Assembly (NCBI GenBank): GCA_018806915.1
Contig: JAGKQI010000094.1
Coordinates: 1,116,001-1,180,000 of the forward strand
Direction of reading: 5' to 3'
DNA: 64,000 nucleotides
From: Phytophthora colocasiae
Lineage: Eukaryota > Oomycota > Peronosporomycetes > Peronosporales > Peronosporaceae
Shown here piece after piece: positions 18,936 through 28,843 of this stretch; position 1 is the first letter of the stretch, and each line of letters opens with the position of its first letter. The notes under the pieces were generated by a model. The model was not told the DNA's origin. It did not search any database and saw only the letters and a list, made by a program, of their open reading frames with translations. Both the position numbers and the translations under genes were made by a program.

Positions 18936-19169
18936 TGTAGTCGGTCCACGAACACTTATTAGGGAAGCTGGTGGCTTCCTTGGATCCTTGCTTGTATTGA
19001 TGCTGATTCAGAAGTGAGCTCTACTCTTGCTCCAGAGCTCCAAGAAAACGGAGGTCTTCGAGCCTAGTCCTCTAGCAATGATCCTACAATCTCTACCACC
19101 AGCTCGGTCTCGGTACCTTATCCGAGTCCCAGTGAGTAGGCACGTCTTACACGTCTTCGACCCACTACA
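18936..19169 (-). repeat. 3' LTR of the Ty3/Gypsy element
   Basis: 234 bp, TG...CA ends, same sequence as 24115-24348. Being downstream of pol on the minus strand, it is the 3' LTR. Confidence 0.93.
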
Positions 19170-19180
19170 CCGCCCTTCCA
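19170..19180 (-). promoter_or_regulatory. Polypurine tract candidate
   Basis: The minus strand reads TGGAAGGGCGG immediately before the 3' LTR, the usual place and composition for the plus-strand primer of reverse transcription. Confidence 0.5.
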
Positions 19181-19243
19181 AGACGTGGCTCACGAACGTA
19201 GTTGTGGCTCCACCATCTTGAACTGTCTTCATCTTGGTTACAG

Positions 19244-22200
19244 CTAACGTTGGCTGTGTACTGCCTTCAGGAGTAACTCGTCGCCCTTAGCTACCGCATA
19301 CGAATTTACCATCACAGGGATATCCTTGCATAGTCCTGGTAATGTTTCCCACGAATCTTCAATGGGCTCCAAACCTTTCCAGGATACCAAGATCTCGAAT
19401 GCACGCTTCGCGTCATTCCACCTGTGATCAAGGAGCTCGGCCACGGTCAGTATAATACCTTGTGCAGCAACATGCTCTCGAATCTCCTCTGTCACTTCGA
19501 AGCTTTCATCAGCGTAGAACTTTAGCCTAGAACTGTGCACATCTTGCTGTGCCCCAGTTACGAGATGTTTTACTCGAAACGAGTGCTCGTCCGCTTTTAC
19601 CACCTGATACGGCCCAATCCAGGTCACCAATAACTTGTCGTTGTGCTTTTGGTCAACTCGCGAGCGAAGAACGTAGTCACCCACATCGAAATTGGGCTTA
19701 GTTCCACGCTTCTGATTTCGCATGTTACGAGCCGTTTGTTTTGAGCGTGCAGTGATCACTTTCTTGTGCATAAGTTGAGCGCTCTCACGTAGCGCCTCTA
19801 ACTTCGCGGTGATGTGCTCAGGATGCTCACCGATATCCACCAAGCGCTTCTGCTTGCCGTCTAAGTAGAAGTCTAGTGGCGAAGCAGCCGGTAACACACA
19901 GAAAACTTCCACTGGTGCATGATTGCCTAATGAAGGTACCGGTGTGTGATTCAGGTTTGCTTGAAGCGTTGCCACGAAGTAGGTCCAATCTTTGATGTCA
20001 ACCTTGTACTCCAGACATAGCGCCCTCAAAACTTGCACGATGTCTTTGTTTAGCCTCTCCACAGACCCATTAATCCATGGCGAATACGCTAACGTGAAGT
20101 TCTGGATCGAGTTCAGCCGCTTACTCACGTCCTTGACCACTTCATTCTTAAAGTGAGATCCGTTGTCACTAACCCACACGTGGGGTGCACCGAATCTGCT
20201 ATGCCAATCCATGATGGCCTGAGCAGTAATTGCACTTGTTGGTACAGCACACGGCACCAGCTCACAATAGTGAGTTGCATCGTCTTTCATCACTAGGAGA
20301 TATGCATAGTCACCGAATGACTTGCCGAGATACAGATAATCCCAGTGTAGACCCTCATTCCTCGCTTTACTTCGATACGTTTCCGCCCAAGGTCGCTGAA
20401 CAATCCTTCCCCCTTTAACGTGGTGGCACATCAGACATCCACGTAGGAAGAGATCCACTCGTTCACGTAGGTGAGCAATACGAAATCGTCTCTGCAGAGT
20501 TTCTATAAGAGCATCACGTCCTCGGTGACCCTGCGGACCACAGTGCGCTATCACCAGCAGTCGGTACACAATATCGCTGTCAGCGTCAGGAATCCAGATG
20601 CGGTCTTTACTCATCCACACACCATCATCTCCTTGCACTAAGTCGCCCGGTTTCATTGCTACGTGTTGCCTCTGACTTGCGCGTAGAGTATCTATTGTCG
20701 GCCATACGAAGGAATCGTCACCAAACGGTCGAATTGTCACAGTACTCGGCGCTGATTGTTGATCCGTGGTTTCGTCTTCGCTTGGAAGTTCACGTTTCTT
20801 CTTCAATCGCTTGATTGTACTCCCGGTCGATCGCTTGCAGCCTGTCCAGCGGGATATCATATCTGCCCACACGTTCTTTACACCTTCGATATGCTCGATC
20901 GAAAAGCGAAACTCCATGAGCTTCATCGACCATCGCAATAATTTGCCTCTGACGTGCTTTTTGACTTCTTGAGCAGGAGCGAAAATGTGTATCAAGTTCC
21001 TGTGATCGCAGTACATTCGGAATCCCTTCGGCCGCATCAACAGGTAAGAGAGCTTGTCACAAGCGGTGACTATTGGGTAAGCCTCTTTCTCGATTACACT
21101 CCAGTTGCGCTGTGCTCCCGTGAAAGTACCTCCCATACACACTAACAACTCATGTTCTTGCTCGTGGATGGAGGTCTCAACATTCCAGACTGCTACCTGA
21201 GTCACAATAACAGACCAGCCGACGTCACTCGCGTCCGTTATCAGAATTGTCTCCGCTTCAGGCTTCGGAAACGCTAGTGTTGCACTGTTGGATAACGCCT
21301 TTTTCAGCTGATCAAACGCCTTTAGTTCCACCGTACTCAGCGTGATCGGAATACCACTTGCCACACGCTTCGAACGTCGCGACGCAGTCACCATGACAGA
21401 GTCAAACTTGTCTTGAAGGGGCCTCACCAGACGCCCATAGTCAATGATAGAGGTCCTCATCCAGTTGGTAGAGCAGATAAACTGCTGTAACTCACCTGCC
21501 GTCGATGGATACGGCAACGCAGTGAGAGCCTCGATCCGAGCTGGATCATGCCGTACACCGCTTCCATCGATCAGTTTCCCGCACCACTTGACTTCTTTCT
21601 TGTACACGCAAGACTTGGATGCACTGAGCTTAAACCCAAAGTCGTTGACCAAAGTGAACAACTCTGTCAGCTTGTCCAAATACTCGTCCACAGTCTTCGC
21701 ATACAGGAGAAGATCATCAATCCACACTAGCAGGTGTTCGTACAAAAGAGAAGCAAAGCACCGCTCGATAGTTGCTTGGAAATACAATGCTGCGTCCGAA
21801 CACCCTTGTGGTACACGTCTCGGGGTGAATATTTTCCTATGCGTCATGTAAGACAGGATTTCCTGTGATTCTTCGTCTAAAGGTAATTGCCAATAACCCT
21901 TTATGAAGTCGAACAACCCGAAGAACAAGCACCCAGCTACTCGTTCTAAGTCCACATCCAAGTTCGGCATAGTTCCAACGAGAGGCTCCACTTGAGCGTT
22001 CACCGGTTTGTAGTCGGTCGTTTGCCTGTACTCGTTTGCACCACCTGCCTTCTTAACCGGCAGCGCAGGGCATGCCCACCTCGCGTTCGGGTTCTCATAG
22101 ACCCAGCCAAGACTGACCAACGTGTTGTTGAAGTCCTCCAGGAAATGCTGTAGTTCAGGCGAATACTTCCTAGCCTTAGTCTTGTACGGCTTAGCCCCAG

Positions 22201-22891
22201 GCTTTAGCCGCACTTTCAGGGGTGGCACTTTAGCTGGCGGGTCATCTCCAAGTTTCACACGCCAAATATCGTACATGAAAATCACAGTTCGAAGCCGCTC
22301 CACTCGATCACTTGGGAATCCTTCGTCCAATGCTCGAGCGATCATCAACTCCACTGCTTGCTTGATTTCATCCTCGTCTTTCCTGCTTACAGCAGGATCC
22401 TCGACGATATCATCATCATCGACACCGTCGGACCAGGCCAACAACTCTAGTTGCCTGTCGACGTCAATTCCCAGCATGGCCAGTACATCCTGACCAAGTA
22501 GGAAATCATCATCACCTTCAACAATCAGACACTCCACCGGAGTGTGGATGTTGACAGGCCCTGCTGCCGTCCGTAACGACAGCTTGAGGTACGCGACCTC
22601 CTTCACCTCCAATGACTGCCCTCCAACTAAATCACACGAGACCGGTTGGCGCAGCTTCACAATTTCGATTTCCGTTCCTTTTAGTTTCTCCACGTCTCCA
22701 CGAGAGATACACGACTTGTACGCCCCACTATCTGCACAATAGGGCAGCTCGAGTAAGTCGTTCACCCGAACTGTTGGTTTGCCTTCAGGGAGACATTGTC
22801 TAATCCTTCGTAGGCGTGCGTTGCCTCCCCTGATTGAACGGTTGTCGACGATGCCCCTCGCGCTGTGTTGAGGTGCTAGTACTCTCCACAC
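19244..22891 (-). CDS. pol: Pol polyprotein of the Ty3/Gypsy element
   Basis: About 1,215 open codons. Domains in order: retropepsin (YCADSGAYKSC, catalytic aspartate about 54); reverse transcriptase with LVWIDDLLLYA at about 387-397 in place of the usual YxDD; RNase H; integrase with an HHCC zinc segment (about 780-815) and DD35E core (aspartates about 849 and 904, glutamate about 940 in SPWINGSVERL); and a C-terminal chromodomain (FEILVSWKGLEPIEDSWE, about 1165-1182) that in chromoviruses directs integration to modified chromatin. There is no ATG at the front; the frame overlaps gag by 92 bp and lies +1 relative to it, so expression by +1 ribosomal frameshifting, as in Ty3, is the simple reading. 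The slip site was not identified. No inactivating mutation was seen. Confidence 0.93.
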   Translation of the reverse strand: MWRVLAPQHSARGIVDNRSIRGGNARLRRIRQCLPEGKPTVRVNDLLELPYCADSGAYKSCISRGDVEKLKGTEIEIVKLRQPVSCDLVGGQSLEVKEVAYLKLSLRTAAGPVNIHTPVECLIVEGDDDFLLGQDVLAMLGIDVDRQLELLAWSDGVDDDDIVEDPAVSRKDEDEIKQAVELMIARALDEGFPSDRVERLRTVIFMYDIWRVKLGDDPPAKVPPLKVRLKPGAKPYKTKARKYSPELQHFLEDFNNTLVSLGWVYENPNARWACPALPVKKAGGANEYRQTTDYKPVNAQVEPLVGTMPNLDVDLERVAGCLFFGLFDFIKGYWQLPLDEESQEILSYMTHRKIFTPRRVPQGCSDAALYFQATIERCFASLLYEHLLVWIDDLLLYAKTVDEYLDKLTELFTLVNDFGFKLSASKSCVYKKEVKWCGKLIDGSGVRHDPARIEALTALPYPSTAGELQQFICSTNWMRTSIIDYGRLVRPLQDKFDSVMVTASRRSKRVASGIPITLSTVELKAFDQLKKALSNSATLAFPKPEAETILITDASDVGWSVIVTQVAVWNVETSIHEQEHELLVCMGGTFTGAQRNWSVIEKEAYPIVTACDKLSYLLMRPKGFRMYCDHRNLIHIFAPAQEVKKHVRGKLLRWSMKLMEFRFSIEHIEGVKNVWADMISRWTGCKRSTGSTIKRLKKKRELPSEDETTDQQSAPSTVTIRPFGDDSFVWPTIDTLRASQRQHVAMKPGDLVQGDDGVWMSKDRIWIPDADSDIVYRLLVIAHCGPQGHRGRDALIETLQRRFRIAHLRERVDLFLRGCLMCHHVKGGRIVQRPWAETYRSKARNEGLHWDYLYLGKSFGDYAYLLVMKDDATHYCELVPCAVPTSAITAQAIMDWHSRFGAPHVWVSDNGSHFKNEVVKDVSKRLNSIQNFTLAYSPWINGSVERLNKDIVQVLRALCLEYKVDIKDWTYFVATLQANLNHTPVPSLGNHAPVEVFCVLPAASPLDFYLDGKQKRLVDIGEHPEHITAKLEALRESAQLMHKKVITARSKQTARNMRNQKRGTKPNFDVGDYVLRSRVDQKHNDKLLVTWIGPYQVVKADEHSFRVKHLVTGAQQDVHSSRLKFYADESFEVTEEIREHVAAQGIILTVAELLDHRWNDAKRAFEILVSWKGLEPIEDSWETLPGLCKDIPVMVNSYAVAKGDELLLKAVHSQR

Positions 22892-24077
22892 GCGGGCAAT
22901 CGCGAACTAGATGTCCTCCTCCACAATTGTAGCAACCCCTTTTACTACGGCCTCCTTGCCGCAATTCTCCCGCATCGTTCACAACTCGACGGTCTTGGTC
23001 ACTGCGCGAACGCTTACCCAGGTATTGCTGTTTGGGAGCTGAAGATCCTTTTTGTTTGTTTGCATTGTTCTTAGCAGAGTAGTTGGTGGCGCATTGGTTG
23101 CGTTTACCACCTTCTCTATGCACTGCCCCGTCAATCTTGGCATCGTCAAGTGCTTGTTCCATAATGAGGTTGAACAGCACAGGTACACTCGATTTGGCTC
23201 CAGGCGCCCTAAAGTCGATTTCATTTTTGACCTTTTTCTTCAGTCTTGCAGGCAATCCATTCACCAAGATCTTACACTTCTTCTTCGTTCCATCCTCAGT
23301 CTTAAAAAGACTCACGAGTCCGTTGGTGCGTATCAGCATGTTGCATGCGTGGAAGTAGTTAGTAACTTGAGCTTCCACATCACCATGACTCTCCTCCATT
23401 GACAGTTCTCGCTTGAACAGCTCTTCGATGTTTGGTAGTTGCCTGTTTTTGAAGCTCTCCACCGTCTTCATCACCCAATCCCACAGGAACTCCTCCGTGA
23501 GCTCGGACTTTTCCTTCACCCAGACGACTTCACACAACGTGTCCAGCAAAGCTTCATCGAACGAGTTGCGTACGCTCGTCATTACTGCGTCTAGCGATTC
23601 ACCTGTCGTTTTGCAACGAGCCTTAAAAGCTTCTTCATACTCGAGTCGCAGGTCCAGCCATTTCGTCATCCCGTCATGGGAGATATCCGTCACTTTAGGA
23701 GCAGTCACAATCGTAAAGATCGGCTGCGGCACCGTGGGGTGGCTGCTGGTCAGTGCTCCGTTCGCCACTTCTCCATCCTGCCTCGCCTCCTGTCCATTAG
23801 CTTGCTGCCGTGCAGCTCGGCGTGTTGCGACTGTTCCACGTTTTCCTCTTGCTGCTCGACCACGTCCTCTTGGTTGGTCGAAATCACCTGTCGCACTTCC
23901 AACGGCACCAACCGACACAGTCGGTTGCGCCGGGCTGTCATCTTCACTTGCGGTAGATGTGACCACTCGGTCACTGGTGTCCGAGCGAGTCGTTCGTCTT
24001 GAACGCAGAACTCGCGTCGTAGAAGTCTCACTTGCTCCACTTGCCATGTTGCCCGCATTGTCCGTCGATGTAGCCAT
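22800..24077 (-). CDS. gag: Gag protein of the Ty3/Gypsy element
   Basis: 425 residues from ATG 24077, 37 bp after the 5' LTR. The N-terminus is low-complexity, Ser/Thr/Arg-rich; the middle is the capsid-like helical region; near the C-terminus is a zinc knuckle GCYNCGGGHLVRDCPR (about 382-397). Its spacing is CX2CX3HX4C, one residue shorter than the canonical CX2CX4HX4C. The 3' end overlaps pol. Confidence 0.9.
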   Translation of the reverse strand: MATSTDNAGNMASGASETSTTRVLRSRRTTRSDTSDRVVTSTASEDDSPAQPTVSVGAVGSATGDFDQPRGRGRAARGKRGTVATRRAARQQANGQEARQDGEVANGALTSSHPTVPQPIFTIVTAPKVTDISHDGMTKWLDLRLEYEEAFKARCKTTGESLDAVMTSVRNSFDEALLDTLCEVVWVKEKSELTEEFLWDWVMKTVESFKNRQLPNIEELFKRELSMEESHGDVEAQVTNYFHACNMLIRTNGLVSLFKTEDGTKKKCKILVNGLPARLKKKVKNEIDFRAPGAKSSVPVLFNLIMEQALDDAKIDGAVHREGGKRNQCATNYSAKNNANKQKGSSAPKQQYLGKRSRSDQDRRVVNDAGELRQGGRSKRGCYNCGGGHLVRDCPRVESTSTSTQREGHRRQPFNQGRQRTPTKD

Positions 24078-24114
24078 CTTCCGCTGTCGAACCTTAGTTC
24101 ACTAAAGTTAACTT

Positions 24115-24348
24115 TGTAGTCGGTCCACGAACACTTATTAGGGAAGCTGGTGGCTTCCTTGGATCCTTGCTTGTATTGATGCTGATTCAGAAGTGAGCTC
24201 TACTCTTGCTCCAGAGCTCCAAGAAAACGGAGGTCTTCGAGCCTAGTCCTCTAGCAATGATCCTACAATCTCTACCACCAGCTCGGTCTCGGTACCTTAT
24301 CCGAGTCCCAGTGAGTAGGCACGTCTTACACGTCTTCGACCCACTACA
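24115..24348 (-). repeat. 5' LTR of the Ty3/Gypsy element
   Basis: 234 bp, upstream of gag on the minus strand and so the promoter-bearing LTR; same sequence as 18936-19169. Confidence 0.93.
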
Positions 24349-24353
24349 CGTAT
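24349..24353. repeat. Target-site duplication, right copy
   Basis: CGTAT, matching 18931-18935. Confidence 0.85.
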
Positions 24354-24485
24354 GCCACTTACGCGCCTCCAAGCTGCGCGCTGAGCTGCATGGTTCAAGG
24401 CTAACCGATAAGTAGGATTCTCTACCGTTAAATGCTTTAAATGCACGCGCATGAGAGACTGATATCTTTTCTTGTAATATAAGTA

Positions 24486-24545
24486 ACTGAAAACGATGCC
24501 AAGTGAGAGAAAATATATTTTCTCTCACTTGGCATCGCTTTCAGT
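24486..24545. repeat. 60-nt near-perfect palindrome
   Basis: Two 29-nt arms around a 2-nt centre (AT), with one mismatch (A versus G) eight bases from the outer ends. Arms begin ACTGAAAACGATGCCAAGTG. It lies downstream of the Helitron helicase on the minus strand. It could be a foldback element, a Helitron-family terminal hairpin or a strong transcription-ending hairpin. Confidence 0.9.
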
Positions 24546-24884
24546 TCGAACGTAGTGTTACGCACATCAAACAACGCTGCTGCGACATCGAGCAACTGTA
24601 AAGCAACTGCCAGCAACATTAGCAAAATACCATTCGCTACTGGTATTTTACCGGTTGCATCAGAGAACAACATTCGACTTCGGTACATATATCGGTGTTG
24701 CCGCAACAGTGCAACATTGGAGTATCGACTCTGCCGTCAGAAGAGTGGGCAATAGCAGCAACAGCAGCAACATTAGGCATCATTTGCCGCAACTGGGGAG
24801 CAACAAAACAGCAACAGTGAATCCGTTATTAATATGCAACTGAGTATTGAGCTACTGACTGACGCATCGGGTTATTGACGCAGA
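24546..24884. repeat. GCAAC-rich non-coding stretch
   Basis: 339 bp between the palindrome and the helicase stop. GCAAC recurs many times, including CAGCAACATTAG at 24611-24622 and again near 24766. No gene seen. It probably belongs to the 3' non-coding part of the Helitron. Confidence 0.6.
24619..24649 (-). other. Candidate Helitron 3' end (hairpin plus CTAA)
   Basis: On the minus strand, AAAATACCA and TGGTATTTT form a 9-bp stem with an 8-nt loop (24624-24649). One base follows, then CTAA (24622-24619) and T. A hairpin followed by CTRR before a host T is the canonical Helitron 3' terminus. The distance of 266 bp from the helicase stop is reasonable, but CTAATGTTGCTG also recurs within the GCAAC repeats. 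Confidence 0.35.
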
Positions 24885-26500
24885 TTATATACGGACGGCG
24901 GCTGCGTCAACGGGCTGGAATTGCTGGAATTTCTGTAAGGTGGCGTCGCTAACGCGCCATAGTCGATCTTCTTCGTTAAGTGCGCTTGCAGGCGGCTTTG
25001 ACCACGCTGCAAGCTCGTTGGTGAACGGAGCTAAAGCAACGAGTGCGTTCCTGGACGTTACACGCGATACGAGCAGATAGGTTTGCTGCGGTTTGTTGAT
25101 GAGGTGCTGTTTGGATCTCCAGTCCATGACGACCATGGATTCAAGCGTCTCTCCCTGGACTTTATACACGGTCGATCCAACAGCGCAGACGAAGGGCAGT
25201 TGTTGCGGCTTCACTGTAACTGTGTGGGCGCGTCCATTGGTTTTTTTTTGGAGAGTGATGGTCGTTTTCTGGTACGATTCCGTCGTATATAGGACGGGAA
25301 ACAATTCTGGGTCGAGCTCAGGTCGGATCGGCGTCGCATTCGGCCGGAGTGCTACACGAAGTACGGCATAGTTAGGTGGACGACTAGGCAGTTGGACAAT
25401 CGTGTTTGTGGCGCCATCATGAGGTGGAAGGTTGTATTGTCGGGAAAGTGGACTGACTCAAGGTTGCCGAGTGTGCCATTCGCAATGCCTCTGGCAGTGG
25501 CGATATTTTGCGTAACTTGGACGGGCATGCCAAGTATGAGGTCCAGATAGGGGACCATGCGACCGAAACGATTATCTGGAAGACTGAGGACGTACCGAAG
25601 ATCGCTGCGGCTAAGTCCATTCAAGGCACCTTTAAAGTTTGCGAGAACGCGCACGGGAAACACATCGCTCGGCAGCATTGCTGCTGTCTCTGTCACGAAC
25701 GCGTTATTGACGGCAAGGCGTGTGGCATTTTCAGGCGTCACAAATACAGTGCCGGAGCCAACAGCAGTGTCACGATCGGCACATTGAATCTGTGCAGACG
25801 TGTCGAGGTGATCGTGTTGCTGTTCTTGTTGGCGTACGAGGACGCGACTGTTGATCAAGTTTATGAATGAAGGTGTCCACTGGCCGAGCCGCGCGAGACG
25901 GCAACCTTCCCCCCATTCTGGATCGCGTCGGAAGCGAACCGATTCCTGGAGAATGATGACAGTTGTAAATTTGCGCCACAGTGCAAAGCCTTCGATGTCC
26001 GCGGTGCTTACGTTTCGCGTTTTGTGGGTGGGGTCGAGGTAGATCGGATCGGCCCGTACGGGGGGCATTTGCAGGAAATCGCCGACAAGCGCTATATGGA
26101 CACCCCCGAACGCCACTCTGGGCACCTGCTTGTACGCGCGCAGCAACTTATCCAGCCGCAACCACTCGGTCTTATTCAACATCAAAATCTCGTCGATGAT
26201 GAGGAGGTCAATTGGAGTGAAGTGCTTTTGTTTAATGGCGTGCTTCAGTCGCATGAGAAAGCTAGCGAGCGTTCGCCCGCCAATCAGTGTCGAAGCTTTG
26301 CCTGTCAGCGCTGTCTTCACGATAGAGTCGTCGTGGTGCCAGCTCGCGCAAAATGCATCAACAGCATCGATTACGCGGCTCTTGCCGGTGCCACCAGCTC
26401 CGCCAAGGAACAGCAACAACTGGTCATCTCGAAAGCGGTCTTCGAAGTTCTCATTACGATAGCCGCTAGCACTGTCGCCGTTCTGTACACTCCCGAGCTC
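24885..26500 (-). pseudogene. Helitron PIF1-like helicase domain, frameshifted
   Basis: Superfamily 1B helicase portion of the Helitron protein, in two open pieces. The upstream piece (about 25440-26500) has FLGGAGGTGKS (Walker A, about 26379-26405), LLIIDEILML (Walker B, about 26191-26208), VALVGDFLQMPPV-type motif III and GMPVQVTQNI. The downstream piece (24885-about 25435) has VYKVQGETLESMVVMDWR, the motif V/VI region, and ends at a natural C-terminus. A frameshift near 25430 separates them: one frame ends at 25352 and the other carries GATNTIVQLPSRPP, which belongs to the same protein. Another break near 26490 separates the helicase from the linker. In active Helitrons this domain unwinds DNA during rolling-circle transposition. 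Confidence 0.85.
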
Positions 26501-27123
26501 TTGGCGAAGAAACCGTCGGAGAAGCGAAGTTGTAATAAGCGTAAACGCGTCGCTGGCGCTGGTTTAGTGTGAATGCTTGTGATACTTCTTGGATTGATAC
26601 GTACGGCCGAAAATGCGACTGTGAAGGATTAGAATCATCTGGAGGCACCACTGGGGACCATTCACAAACGTCATCAAGTGCTTTTTGGAGAAGTGCAATT
26701 ACTTCGGTAGGTCGCTCTTTGTAGAGCGGCCTCAAACTCGGTGCTTCGATTTTTTTAGTTGAGGTGTCTTTGATGAATCGTTGCAGTTCGTCGACAGAGA
26801 ATTCGGGCATTGTCGAGTTATCCTGATGTAAATCTGCTGATGTGTCAGCCGTCGTCCGTGAGGTTACGCCTAGCAGATCTTGAAAGTTTCCGCTAGAAAT
26901 GGATGATGGGGCATTCAGAAAAATTGGCAAGCTGTCTTCGTCGTCGTCAAAGAGGCTATTGAAAGCGTCGATTTCTGGGGCAACAGAACTTGCTGACAGG
27001 TCGCATCCAGTGTCTACACGGTCGAGCATGGCCTCGACATCGTAGCGGGTACCTGTAATCTCGTCATCATCGCTTTCACTATCACTCTTACCACGTTCTG
27101 CGCTGCTTGTTTCTCTGCATTGT
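26466..27123 (-). pseudogene. Helitron Rep-to-helicase linker, single copy
   Basis: Continues the Rep C-terminal frame out of unit A1. It is acidic and Ser/Asp-rich (SDSESDDDEITG, SLFDDDEDSLP), then LNQRQRRVYAYYNF, which is the QxxVY start of the helicase region. The frame ends at 26466 by a shift before the helicase. It is not part of the repeated unit: the repeats start exactly at 27124. Confidence 0.75.
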
Positions 27124-28843
27124 TCTGCGTGTTTGGCGGCACGACTGTAATCGTCCATGTTTACCATGATCTGGCACGTGAATGCTGATCGTGTGGATTG
27201 CCACTCGGAGAATTTGTTTTGCCATTCGCCGCCATTTGTTGGGTCGGCTACAAGATCAGTCACCGCGCGAAATGGTTTAAACAGCACAAGAGCGCACTGG
27301 CTTCGTTTAACGACGGTCTCTTCGGGTGATTCATCATCTACCAATGGCATACGTGTACCTGACACGACTGGTACGACTTCGGACTTGTGCGCACCCACAC
27401 AGTGTGTACTGAAGGGCGGATGTCTGGGTAGGTAAGTCGCAGAATGACGACACCCGCCTCCGGTGAAAATGGGTCGCCACAAACTCGTATAAGCTAAGTT
27501 CACTGAGAGCAAGTGGCCGAAACAAATAGTCGTCCAAAAGGGAAGCCGCACGGAAAGTGACATCATTCAAATTATGTGGTTCCAGCTCAATGAGGTCGCA
27601 CGAGTGAACTGTTTGTTCCACGAGTTCATGCAACACGTTTCCAAGTGGCAGTGGCGCGCATGGTGTACTCATATACGCGCACGATCCACGGAGTACATAC
27701 AGGGCGGCAAGTGGTCCGGCGATCTCGCGTCTATTCGTAATTGCATACAGCATTGACGCCACACGTCGACGCCCAATTGCTGCGCGTTGTTGTGAACTTT
27801 CAGTTCACATTCTCCATTGGCGGCACTGTCGCGTGCTTCCCGAAGTTCACGCCGCTTGAATGCAGCGAGTGCGACGGCTGTAACCGAGTCAACCTGCTCT
27901 TGCATTTTGGTAACGTATTTCGTTGCATAATAAATGCGCAGTAGGGCGTTGCGCCCACCAATCATGACTTGAATGTCGTGGTTCGATCGGAACGCCAACA
28001 ACATCTCCTGGTTGAAGCCATTCACGTACTCGAATGGCGTTCGTCGCGCAAGAATAACTCCGTCGGTAGAGCAGCATGTATGCGTTTGACGAGCGCGTGG
28101 AAATCCATAGCGACATTGACCAGATTTCGATGCACGTCTTTTCTTAAAGCAACTACCAACGTGAGACCACCAATGAAGGTTGAGCAGAAATACAAGCATG
28201 GAGACCGCAAACGCCAAAGCACGAGGCATCCACCGTCTATCGTCAACTGAAGGGAAGCATGACAAGTGCACGGGAAACGGCATCATCTCGGAATGCGTCG
28301 TGCTCGTGTAGTTCTGATCGATGAGCTACTTGATTCAACTCATGCAGAAATTTGCCATACTCGTTGCCATCACGGTCTTCTTGAGTCTCAAATAAATGCA
28401 GGTCACGACGGTAAATCGCGGCTTTTGCTGCCGCGACGCTGCCTCGACATGGCATTTCTAATTTCACGGCTGCCGCCAACTCCAGACGAAGCGTATGGCC
28501 GCATCGGAGGGGGCCACGATGCTGGGCGGTGATCGAGTAAGAGACGCCGAATAACGTGCTGAGAGCTAAGGGCAGTGCTGCACCCGGGACACTGTACCAG
28601 TTTTTGTTCACCGCGTGCTTTATGACCACGATGGTGCTTGTTGGGATCTTCGTAAGCCTCGGACGGAATAAAGAGCTCCTGTAGATCGGCGTACGACTGT
28701 CCGCAGAAGACACACGACGAATCCGCTACACGGATAGGCATCGACGTCGACACAATACTATCCGTGAACGCCTCAATATCACGGTAATATTGGTTTCCAT
28801 AAGCATTCAACGCTCGATCAAACGCATCCGTATTGGGCGGTGC
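27124..28843 (-). repeat. Unit A1
   Basis: 1,720 bp. The only A unit joined to the helicase linker. It has a private one-base deletion near 27801 (CAGTTCACA versus CGGATTCACA elsewhere) that shifts the Rep frame. Confidence 0.93.
28339..28843 (-). repeat. Shared core (first copy) present in both unit types
   Basis: About 504 bp, from CTCATGCAG to GGCGGTGC on the + strand; 22 complete copies in the window. It encodes the Rep stretch from APPNTDAFDRALN, through a four-cysteine zinc-ribbon-like segment (CVFCGQ and CPGC), to KFLHEL. It is the only sequence common to A and B units and so the natural place for recombination between them. Confidence 0.93.

Larger units (their letters stand above)
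18936..24348 (-). mobile_element. Intact Ty3/Gypsy LTR retrotransposon (chromovirus)
   Basis: 5,413 bp, transcribed from the minus strand. Both 234-bp LTRs (18936-19169 and 24115-24348) begin TG and end CA and read as identical. The 5-bp target duplication CGTAT lies at 18931-18935 and 24349-24353. Order gag, protease, reverse transcriptase, RNase H, integrase, chromodomain places it in the Ty3/Gypsy chromovirus group. A purine-rich tract next to the 3' LTR (19170-19180 on the minus strand) fits the plus-strand primer. The primer-binding site beside the 5' LTR (about 24095-24114) does not match a tRNA I can name. Identical LTRs and open frames mean recent insertion. Confidence 0.95.
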
